Shown: positions 14,189-20,085 of the stretch, one piece after another | Numbering within the stretch: position 1 is the first letter of the stretch | How the letters are laid out: every line of letters starts with the position of its first letter | Source: Maribacter sp. | Lineage (GTDB): Bacteria; Bacteroidota; Bacteroidia; Flavobacteriales; Flavobacteriaceae | Assembly: GCA_003232155.1 (NCBI GenBank) | Contig: QILY01000242.1 | Span: 1 to 20,085, forward strand | Length of the DNA stretch: 20,085 nt | Direction: 5' to 3' | The notes under the pieces: generated by a model | What the model saw: only the letters and a program-made list of their open reading frames with translations | Told to the model about the DNA's origin: nothing | Database searches by the model: none | Program-made: the position numbers and the translations under genes

Positions 14189-16654
14189 TTGAAATGTATT
14201 AAAACCATACTTGTTTTTTTCTTTTTGTGCACTGCATTAGCAAAAGCGCAAACAGCTACCATTATAGGTATAGTTTTAGATGAACAAGATAATACCCTAG
14301 CCAACGTAAATATATCATCAGGTACAAAGGGCACTTTTTCAGATAGTGATGGGTTTTATACGCTTCAGATAATTGCCGACACCGAGACCACTATAACTTT
14401 TTCACATTTAGGCCATAAAAATGTGGTCTTAGAGAAATTGATTCTGACCACTAATGAAACTTTTGAGTTTAACCCTGTAATGAAAACCGATGCTGTTCAA
14501 ATTGATGGCGTAACAGTTACTGCCAGAGGAGAAAAAAATGTTGAGGGCATTACTACAATTTCAAAAAAGATAATTCAAAAAATTCCGGGTGCCAATGCGG
14601 GAGTCGAAAATATTCTAAAACTATTGCCTGGAGTTTCTTCAAGTAATGAACTCAGCACTCAATATTCAGTAAGAGGCGGCAATTTTGATGAGAACCTTGT
14701 TTATGTAAATGAAATAGAAGTATATCGGCCCTTTCTTATTCGCTCTGCACAACAAGAGGGCCTCAGTTTTGTGAATAGTGATCTGGTTAGTGATGTCAAA
14801 TTTTCTCCTGGAGGTTTTCAAGCTAAATATGGAGACAAATTATCATCGGTATTGGATATCACCTATAAAAACCCTATTAATTTTGGCGTTCAATTGGATC
14901 TTAGTTTTTTAGGGGCCAGTGCATCTATTGAAACCATTTCAAAAAATAAAAATTTTTCAAGTATTTCAGGAATTAGATACAGAAACAATGGGCTTTTGGT
15001 CAACAGTCAAGATACGAACACTAATTTCAATCCTATATTTTTTGATGTGCAAACCTATTCTACCTATCGATTTTCAAATAAATTTCATTTGAGCTTTTTA
15101 GGGAATATTGCCATCAATAATTATAAAAACGAACCTTTGACCAGACGGACCAATTTTGGAACTCTAAATGAACCACGGGCATTATTGGTCTTCTATGAAG
15201 GTGAAGAGAATAACAAATACAATACAGCACTTGGAGCGTTAAAAGCAAATTATTTTCTGAACGATAATACTACCTTAAAGCTAATTTCATCAATATATCA
15301 TGCCACTGAAGAAGAACGGTCCGATGTTATTGCCCAATACGAACTAGGGGAAATAGATACAAATTTAGGAAGTGGAACACTCGGAGAGGTTATGTCATCA
15401 AGAGGTATTGGGTCTCAATTTAACCGCGCAAGAAATGATTTGGATGCCCTTATTTTCAATTTGTCACATAAAGGTTCACATAATAAAGGTGAAAAATCTA
15501 TAGAATGGGGTCTAAAATATACACATGAAGACATTCGAGATCAAATACGCGAATCAGAATTTATTGATTCATTAGGGTTTTCAGTCAGGCCACCATTCCC
15601 TGATTTTATAAACAATCAGCCAGAAGAACCTTTTGAAGGGGCTCTTGTGCCTTTTGAAGGACTAACAGCGAGGAACTTTGTAAAGACCAATCGTTTTTCT
15701 GGTTATGTGCAATATAGTGAGCAACTTAATTGGAAAACGAATAGTATATATTATAATATTGGTGTAAGAACACACCATTGGACCGTGAGCGGAACTGGCA
15801 TACCCAAAGTATCGCAAACAGTTATCAGCCCCAGAGTACAATTTGCTATAAAACCTGATTGGAAAGAAGATATGCTCTTTCGCCTCTCGGGCGGTGTATA
15901 TCACCAACCTCCATTTTACAGAGAATTACGAGATAGCTTGGGTACGGTACGATCTAACGTAAAAGCGCAAAAATCGGTTCACTTGGTCTTGGGCAACGAA
16001 TATAGCTTTATCTTATGGGAACGCCCTTTTACCTTGATAAGCGAGACGTATTATAAAAAATTGAACAATGTAAATCCATATACTTTAGAAGATGTACGTA
16101 TTCGATATGCTGCCAACAATACAGCCAAAGCTTATGTATATGGTGCCGAAGTAAGAATGAACGGAGCCTTTGTGCCAGGCACCGAATCGTGGGTAAGTAT
16201 TGGTTATTTAAAAACTGAAGAAAATATAAATGGAAGGGGTTATATAGCAAGGCCAACTGATCAACGTTTAAAATTTGGAATACTGTTTCAAGATTATATT
16301 CCTAATATTCCTGATTTGAAAATGTATATGAATCTTGTATATAATACAGGAGTACCGGGTGGTTCGCCCAGTCATGCCGATCCCTATCTTTTTCAGAATA
16401 GATTAAGAGATTATAGACGGGCTGATTTAGGAATTTCCTATATTTTTGTAGATGAAAAGAAAACATACCCAAAAACCCATTGGTTGAATAGTTTTAAGGG
16501 ATTAAGTGCTGGTTTTGAAATTTTTAACCTATTTAACAATCAAAACTCAATAACCAATACATGGGTTAGGGATGTAGATAGCAAACAACAATTTGCTATT
16601 CCCAATTTTTTAACGAGTCGTGTACTCAATCTAAGACTAAGTGCACGTTTTTAA
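14189..16654 (+). CDS. TonB-dependent outer-membrane receptor with carboxypeptidase-regulatory-like N-terminal domain
   Basis: An 821-residue outer-membrane protein. It starts with TTG at 14189, because no in-frame ATG precedes the signal peptide MKCIKTILVFFFLCTALAKA and the next in-frame Met is far downstream. Residues about 23-98 form the carboxypeptidase D regulatory-like domain (ATIIGIVLDEQDNTLANVNI). The plug follows at about 105-228 (GANAGVENILKLLPGVSSS, QYSVRGGNFDENLVYVNEIE, FSPGGFQAKYGDKLSSVLDI), then a beta barrel ending in the outer-membrane C-terminal phenylalanine (NLRLSARF). It lacks an adjacent SusD, so it is not a SusCD pair. The ligand is unknown. Its 5-nt distance from the M23 gene suggests a joint operon. 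Confidence 0.93.
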   Translation: MKCIKTILVFFFLCTALAKAQTATIIGIVLDEQDNTLANVNISSGTKGTFSDSDGFYTLQIIADTETTITFSHLGHKNVVLEKLILTTNETFEFNPVMKTDAVQIDGVTVTARGEKNVEGITTISKKIIQKIPGANAGVENILKLLPGVSSSNELSTQYSVRGGNFDENLVYVNEIEVYRPFLIRSAQQEGLSFVNSDLVSDVKFSPGGFQAKYGDKLSSVLDITYKNPINFGVQLDLSFLGASASIETISKNKNFSSISGIRYRNNGLLVNSQDTNTNFNPIFFDVQTYSTYRFSNKFHLSFLGNIAINNYKNEPLTRRTNFGTLNEPRALLVFYEGEENNKYNTALGALKANYFLNDNTTLKLISSIYHATEEERSDVIAQYELGEIDTNLGSGTLGEVMSSRGIGSQFNRARNDLDALIFNLSHKGSHNKGEKSIEWGLKYTHEDIRDQIRESEFIDSLGFSVRPPFPDFINNQPEEPFEGALVPFEGLTARNFVKTNRFSGYVQYSEQLNWKTNSIYYNIGVRTHHWTVSGTGIPKVSQTVISPRVQFAIKPDWKEDMLFRLSGGVYHQPPFYRELRDSLGTVRSNVKAQKSVHLVLGNEYSFILWERPFTLISETYYKKLNNVNPYTLEDVRIRYAANNTAKAYVYGAEVRMNGAFVPGTESWVSIGYLKTEENINGRGYIARPTDQRLKFGILFQDYIPNIPDLKMYMNLVYNTGVPGGSPSHADPYLFQNRLRDYRRADLGISYIFVDEKKTYPKTHWLNSFKGLSAGFEIFNLFNNQNSITNTWVRDVDSKQQFAIPNFLTSRVLNLRLSARF

Positions 16655-16681
16655 TTGCTCGCAAATACGTAAGAAACACTA

Positions 16682-17341
16682 ATGAAAAATATTTTTTTAT
16701 ATCTATGCATTCTCGCAGGAATTTCATTGCAGGCGCAAAAGAACATATACGAGAGCGATAAGTTTGATGCACTTAGTCAAAACCATGAGGTTTTGGCCAT
16801 TATGCCCTTTCTTACCAATCTCGATCTAGAAGATGACATATCAAAACATGAACTAAAAGAACGTAGTGAGAAAGAAGGGTATGCGGTTCAGAGCGCTTTA
16901 GAGATATATTTTTCTAGACGAAAGAAAAAGAAAAAATTCTCAGTAGAGTTTCAAAATACCAAAAACACCAATGCCTTATTGGCCAAGAACAATATTACTT
17001 ATGAAAATATTGATATATATACCATAAAAGAACTAAGCGAGATACTTGGGGTTGATGGTATAATCAGCGGTAATCTAGACTTGAATGTTTTATTATCAAA
17101 AGGTATACCTGACGATTTTAGTTTTCTAGATTACTTTTTGGGCAATGCCAATTACGGTCGTATAGGCATTAAAATAAGTGATGGCACCACTGGGAAACTC
17201 TTGTGGAAATATGAAAAGAAAATCACTAAAAAATCAGGTAAAAATACTGATGACCTTGTTGACAGAATGATGAAATTAGCCACTAAAAAATTTCCATACG
17301 ATAAAGAAAAGAAAAAAGGCAGAAAGAAATCTAAAGGGTGA
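16682..17341 (+). CDS. Secreted protein of unknown function, possibly CsgG/LpoB-like fold
   Basis: A 219-residue protein with a signal peptide (MKNIFLYLCILAGISLQAQ) and no lipobox cysteine. The mature part shows HEVLAIMPFLTNLDLEDD (35-52), a helix (GYAVQSALEIYFSRRKKKKK), then ELSEILGVDGIISGNLDLNV (117-136), GRIGIKISDGTTGKLLWKYE (159-178) and a lysine-rich C-terminus. The pattern 'xxVAVLPF ... A D ... vvtGxv ... vdakTGevlW' is typical of secreted proteins with the CsgG/LpoB/GNA1162 fold, which assist envelope machines. That assignment is my reading of the pattern, not a confirmed match. It lies 27 nt after the receptor gene and could be co-expressed. Its stop touches the converging desulfurase gene. 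Confidence 0.7.
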   Translation: MKNIFLYLCILAGISLQAQKNIYESDKFDALSQNHEVLAIMPFLTNLDLEDDISKHELKERSEKEGYAVQSALEIYFSRRKKKKKFSVEFQNTKNTNALLAKNNITYENIDIYTIKELSEILGVDGIISGNLDLNVLLSKGIPDDFSFLDYFLGNANYGRIGIKISDGTTGKLLWKYEKKITKKSGKNTDDLVDRMMKLATKKFPYDKEKKKGRKKSKG

Positions 17342-18490
17342 TTAACCTGCCATGAACTCTTTCAACATTACTATAGTATAATCAATTTCTTCTTTGGTAT
17401 TGTATTTAGAAAAAGAAAAACGCAGAGAAGGTTTTTTCATATCCTCATCAGAAAGTATTTCTGAAAGCACATGAGAACCTTTACCGCTTCCTGACTGACA
17501 GGCACTACCTTGTGAACAAGCAATTCCTTTCATATCTAAATGAAACAATAACATCAATGCTTTTTGTTCATCAACAGGTAATAATACATTAACCAATGTG
17601 TAGGTGCTTTTATCTATATCGCCAGAAAGCCCATTAAACTTAACACCAGGAATCGCTGTTGTTATTTTCGCAATAAAGTATTCTTTCAAACCAGTTATAT
17701 AAGCGCTTTCTTCATCTAAATTATCATATGCTGCTTTAAAGGCCTCTTCAAGCCCAACAATATTATGAAAAGATTCAGTACCAGCTCTACAACCGCGTTC
17801 TTGGGCACCTCCTGAAATCATTGGTTTTATACCTGTGTTCCTTTTTATATATGCAAAGCCAACGCCTTTTGGACCATGAAATTTATGGGCGGCCGCAGCC
17901 ATAAAATCTACAGGGGTTTGTTGTATATCCCAATTATAATGACCTATAGATTGAACGGTATCTGAATGAAAAAGTGCATTGTTATCAGCGCAAAGTGTAC
18001 ATACGGCTGCAATATCTAATTTGTTCCCCAACTCATTGTTGATATGCATAAGACTTACTAACTTTTTAGTATTATCTTTTTGCAACAATGCCTCTAAGTG
18101 TGACATTTTAATGGATCCATGCTCATCTAAATCAACATATAACAATTGAATACCAAACTCGCGTTTTATATCTTCGACGGTATGGGTAACCGCATGGTGC
18201 TCTATTTTGGAGGTTATAATCGTCTTTACACCTAAATCACGAACAGCACAGCGCAAAATCATATTATCTGCTTCAGTACCGCCAGAGGTAAATATAATCT
18301 CTGATGGATGAGCATTCATATATTTAGCAATAGTTTTTCTAGCACACTCAATTGCAGTCTTGGCGGATCTACCAAAGCTATGGGTTGAAGACGGATTACC
18401 ATAAAAATTACCCAAGGCATCTTGCATTTTAACAATTACGCTCTCTCGTACTTGGGTAGTGGAAGCGTTATCTAGGTATACTTTTTTCAT
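17342..18490 (-). CDS. Cysteine desulfurase, NifS/IscS family
   Basis: A 382-residue PLP enzyme that takes sulfur from cysteine as a protein persulfide for Fe-S cluster assembly or tRNA thiolation. The start is the ATG complementary to 18488-18490, giving the family opening MKKVYLDNASTTQV. A longer frame adds 11 hydrophobic residues and is unlikely. Motifs are NPSSTHSFGR (32-41), FTSGGTEADN (67-76), EHHAV (97-101), HSDTVQ (175-180), AHKFHGPKGVGF (201-212, PLP Lys203), GGAQERGCRAGTES (227-240) and the active-site loop GSACQSGSGKGSHVL (328-342, Cys331). The long Cys loop fits the type I enzymes (IscS/NifS) rather than SufS. No IscU, IscR or Suf gene is near, so which scaffold it serves is unclear. 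Confidence 0.95.
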   Translation of the reverse strand: MKKVYLDNASTTQVRESVIVKMQDALGNFYGNPSSTHSFGRSAKTAIECARKTIAKYMNAHPSEIIFTSGGTEADNMILRCAVRDLGVKTIITSKIEHHAVTHTVEDIKREFGIQLLYVDLDEHGSIKMSHLEALLQKDNTKKLVSLMHINNELGNKLDIAAVCTLCADNNALFHSDTVQSIGHYNWDIQQTPVDFMAAAAHKFHGPKGVGFAYIKRNTGIKPMISGGAQERGCRAGTESFHNIVGLEEAFKAAYDNLDEESAYITGLKEYFIAKITTAIPGVKFNGLSGDIDKSTYTLVNVLLPVDEQKALMLLFHLDMKGIACSQGSACQSGSGKGSHVLSEILSDEDMKKPSLRFSFSKYNTKEEIDYTIVMLKEFMAG

Positions 18491-18514
18491 ACTAATTATG
18501 GCTACAAAAAAATT

Positions 18515-18531
18515 AGTTAACATGATTAACT
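18515..18531. promoter_or_regulatory. Operator-like palindrome upstream of the cysteine desulfurase gene
   Basis: AGTTAA-CATGA-TTAACT (6-bp arms, 5-nt centre) lies 25 nt before the desulfurase start, in the 117-nt divergent gap shared with the lipoprotein gene. The place and symmetry suit a dimeric repressor site. No particular regulator can be named. Confidence 0.3.
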
Positions 18532-18595
18532 GATTTTTTACGTTAATTATTCTATAATCCCATCAAAGTTATGGTTTAATACTCTTATTTTCTAT

Positions 18596-18603
18596 TAAAT
18601 TTG
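18596..18603 (+). promoter_or_regulatory. -7 promoter element (TAAATTTG) directly before the lipoprotein gene
   Basis: TAAATTTG is an exact TAnnTTTG match and ends only 4 nt before the ATG at 18608, so transcription would begin at or next to the start codon. The -33 element is weak. Confidence 0.5.
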
Positions 18604-18607
18604 AAGT

Positions 18608-19117
18608 ATGAAAAAAATTCTTTCTTTACTTATTCTATTCTCATTTATAATTGCCTGTGATGATGGTGATTTAGCTATAGAAACGGTAGATTTTGACAGT
18701 GTTGCCACAGTGCAATCATGTGATAATGTTTCACCTACTCTAGCGAATGTGCTTTTCAAAATAAATACAGCAGAAGCCCTTATCTTAGAACTCCCGGCCT
18801 TAGCCATTAAAAATGAAGTGGGAGCTAATGTTGAATTCAATGTCAGTGCATCGGGCACTACTAGAATTACATATAGAACTTTCTCTGATAATGTTACTAC
18901 GGCTTATTTTTGTGATGATATTCCTTTAACCGAACCTACCGTTGTAAATGAAATTATTGCGGAAACTGGCCAAGTTTTTATTACTACAGTATTAGATGCT
19001 GATGGTGAAACCTACAATCATACCATACAACTAAGTGGTATTTCACTAGTAAGCTCTGATGATAGCCGTATTACTGATTTATCAATTAATAATTTTGGTG
19101 AAGTAACAACTCAATAA
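18608..19117 (+). CDS. Lipoprotein of unknown function
   Basis: A 169-residue product whose first 17 residues, MKKILSLLILFSFIIAC, form a lipoprotein signal peptide with the lipobox cysteine at position 17. The acidic residues that follow (DDGD) are typical of Bacteroidota lipoproteins and may favour surface export. The mature domain is acidic, beta-rich and contains Cys38 and Cys98, possibly a disulfide. I recognise no domain. It is divergent from the cysteine desulfurase and convergent with the Smr-domain gene (17 nt apart). The start is fixed by the signal peptide, and the -7 element lies only 4 nt upstream. Confidence 0.75.
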   Translation: MKKILSLLILFSFIIACDDGDLAIETVDFDSVATVQSCDNVSPTLANVLFKINTAEALILELPALAIKNEVGANVEFNVSASGTTRITYRTFSDNVTTAYFCDDIPLTEPTVVNEIIAETGQVFITTVLDADGETYNHTIQLSGISLVSSDDSRITDLSINNFGEVTTQ

Positions 19118-19125
19118 CAAATTCT

Positions 19126-19138
19126 TTAAGGGCCTTAA
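19126..19138. terminator. Short palindrome between convergent genes, possible weak terminator
   Basis: TTAAGG-G-CCTTAA lies across the end of the Smr-domain gene, 9 nt after the lipoprotein stop. The loop is too small and no T-run follows on either side, so intrinsic termination is doubtful. Confidence 0.2.
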
Positions 19139-19677
19139 CTATTCTGATAAATATAAACTTCGGTAGCCCCTAGTCCGTATTTTTGATAGTCAGCATCATA
19201 ATATTTTACATTTTCATATCTTCCAAAGAGATATTTCAGCTCTTCTTTCAGTACGCCCTCACCTACTCCATGTATAAACACCACTTTTTGAATACGTTTT
19301 CGAATAGCAAATTCCAATTGTCGTTTTGCAGTATCCATTTGTAAATTTAGCATCTCATGGTTGCTCATACCTCTTGATGAGGTTGTTAACTGGTGTATAT
19401 GAAGGTCAACTTCCATTTTGGGAATATTCCGCTCTTTTAGTTTAACAGCAAGTGCTTTTTTTTTCTTCGGAATTTCTTTTTCTGACTTTATTTGAGCAAC
19501 TTCGTAATTACTGACTTTAATACCATCAGAAACTTTTACAAGCTCTAAATTAGAGTACGTTAATGCAAAACCATCTTCACTTTCAATAGTGATATCAAGC
19601 CCATTTATATGTATAACAGTACCAACAATAGTATCATCTAGAGTCTCTACGGTGTCACCTATTTTAAAAACAGTCAT
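19135..19677 (-). CDS. Smr-domain (MutS2-C-terminal-like) protein
   Basis: A 180-residue protein in two parts. Residues 1-50 (FKIGDTVETLDDTIVGTVIH) look like a small SH3/KOW-type beta domain as in DUF2027 proteins. A lysine-rich linker (65-82) leads to a Smr domain with MEVDLHIHQL (88-97; the LDLHG-type motif, His93) and HGVGEGVLKEEL (136-147; the HGxGxGxLK motif). Smr domains are nicking nucleases or RNA cleavers. In MutS2 the domain acts in anti-recombination or ribosome rescue. This stand-alone version lacks the MutS core, so its substrate is open. It is on the minus strand, convergent with the lipoprotein gene, and 62 nt from the start of the plus-strand DUF2752 gene. Confidence 0.88.
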   Translation of the reverse strand: MTVFKIGDTVETLDDTIVGTVIHINGLDITIESEDGFALTYSNLELVKVSDGIKVSNYEVAQIKSEKEIPKKKKALAVKLKERNIPKMEVDLHIHQLTTSSRGMSNHEMLNLQMDTAKRQLEFAIRKRIQKVVFIHGVGEGVLKEELKYLFGRYENVKYYDADYQKYGLGATEVYIYQNS

Positions 19678-19725
19678 TAAATTAATTTTAATTCCTCAAA
19701 AATAATAGTATTTTTCGGAAGATTT

Positions 19726-19731
19726 AAGGAG
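19726..19731 (+). promoter_or_regulatory. Shine-Dalgarno-like AAGGAG before the DUF2752 gene
   Basis: AAGGAG ends 8 nt before the ATG at 19740, an ideal spacing. Flavobacterial genes seldom carry such a site, and the other starts in this window lack one. A -7-like TATTTTTC occurs at 19709-19716. Confidence 0.4.
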
Positions 19732-19739
19732 TTTGATTT

Positions 19740-20045
19740 ATGAAAATGGTTTCAATGCTATTTACTTTGCATATTGAAGATTATATGCTACCCTGCTTTA
19801 CCAAGAAAATTTTTGGGGTAGATTGCCCAGGTTGCGGTTTACAGCGTTCTGTGGCTTTTTTATTAAAAGGTGATTTTGCAGCTGCTTTTGAAATATACCC
19901 AGCTATTTTTACTATTATTCCGTTAATGGGCTTTTTGTTGGCCGATACTTTTTTTAAAATCAAGCATGCCAATAAAATATCTATAACCCTTATGATATCT
20001 AGTGTTGTATTAATATTGACCAATTATATTTTAAAATTCATTTAA
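19740..20045 (+). CDS. DUF2752 small membrane protein
   Basis: A 101-residue membrane protein. The signature DCPGCGLQRSVAF (28-40) with Cys29 and Cys32 is diagnostic of DUF2752, a family of unknown function. Hydrophobic segments lie at about 51-68 (EIYPAIFTIIPLMGFLLA) and 80-100. The conserved Cys pair could bind a metal or form a redox disulfide at the membrane surface, which is inference. The following gene starts 20 nt downstream, so an operon is likely. Confidence 0.85.
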   Translation: MKMVSMLFTLHIEDYMLPCFTKKIFGVDCPGCGLQRSVAFLLKGDFAAAFEIYPAIFTIIPLMGFLLADTFFKIKHANKISITLMISSVVLILTNYILKFI

Positions 20046-20065
20046 ATAACTAAATTTTTACAATT

Positions 20066-20085
20066 ATGGAACAACAAAAATTGCC
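20066..20085 (+). CDS. Start of another gene, cut by the window end
   Basis: Only ATG plus five codons and two further bases are present (MEQQKL, with the next codon incomplete). From memory, small 'CCC-motif' membrane proteins of flavobacteria begin MEQQKLPNA and often follow DUF2752 genes. That fits, but seven codons cannot prove it. Confidence 0.4.

Noticed and set aside
15662..16256. Minus-strand ORFs inside the TonB receptor gene (15662-15907, 16029-16256)
   Set aside because: They are antisense shadows of a clearly coding barrel sequence, with no promoter or recognisable domain.
18491..18523. 11-residue extension of the cysteine desulfurase (MLTNFFVAIIS)
   Set aside because: The family starts at MKKVYLDNASTT. 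A hydrophobic extension is unexpected for a cytoplasmic enzyme, and the ATG at 18490 is available.
1..20085. Search for CRISPR arrays, tRNA/rRNA genes, intact insertion sequences and retron or other defence modules
   Set aside because: I saw no spaced direct repeats of CRISPR type, no tRNA-like cloverleaf sequence, no transposase or integrase ORF and no reverse transcriptase or defence nuclease set beyond the toxin-antitoxin pair.

Overview
The window looks like chromosomal DNA of a flavobacterium (Bacteroidota, family Flavobacteriaceae). The basis is the low-GC sequence, the near absence of Shine-Dalgarno sequences, start regions preceded by the Bacteroidota -7 element TAnnTTTG, the TonB-dependent receptor with a carboxypeptidase-regulatory-like N-terminus, a YfgM-like TPR protein overlapping ribH, and paired rhomboid genes behind mutL. 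Genus and species cannot be told from the sequence.

Layout. (1) 1-2895: the start of recF (minus strand) faces a divergent group made of a membrane-anchored TPR protein, ribH (lumazine synthase) and a MalY/PatB-type PLP enzyme. (2) 3011-7802: a tight, apparently co-transcribed run of a small membrane protein, mutL, two rhomboid proteases and an endonuclease/exonuclease/phosphatase-fold membrane protein, with junctions from a 1-nt overlap to a 3-nt gap. (3) 7803-9859: an accessory, mostly non-coding 2-kb interval. It contains a small minus-strand ORF, a YafQ/RelE-type toxin-antitoxin operon with a near-perfect promoter and operator-like inverted repeat, two short REP-like palindromes, and small orphan or remnant ORFs. 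(4) 9860-12350 (minus): a coiled-coil ZapB-like protein, zapA, a highly structured RNA gene read as 6S RNA, and rny (RNase Y), ending in an unusual terminator. (5) 12462-17341 (plus): an M23 peptidase, a TonB-dependent receptor and a secreted protein with a possible CsgG/LpoB-like fold. (6) 17342-20085: cysteine desulfurase (minus), a lipoprotein (plus) with a possibly leaderless mRNA, a Smr-domain protein (minus), a DUF2752 protein and the first codons of another gene.

Most of the window is housekeeping: DNA repair, riboflavin, RNA decay, division, Fe-S assembly and the cell envelope. The best signals not covered by ordinary gene annotation are the rod-shaped RNA between zapA and rny with its own terminator (probably the Flavobacteria-type 6S RNA), the 17-bp perfect inverted repeat inside the ribH coding region, the MutL whose endonuclease motifs are degenerate, and the self-contained toxin-antitoxin cassette with its operator and palindromic leader. 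I saw no CRISPR array, intact insertion sequence, tRNA, rRNA or obviously new multi-gene defence system.
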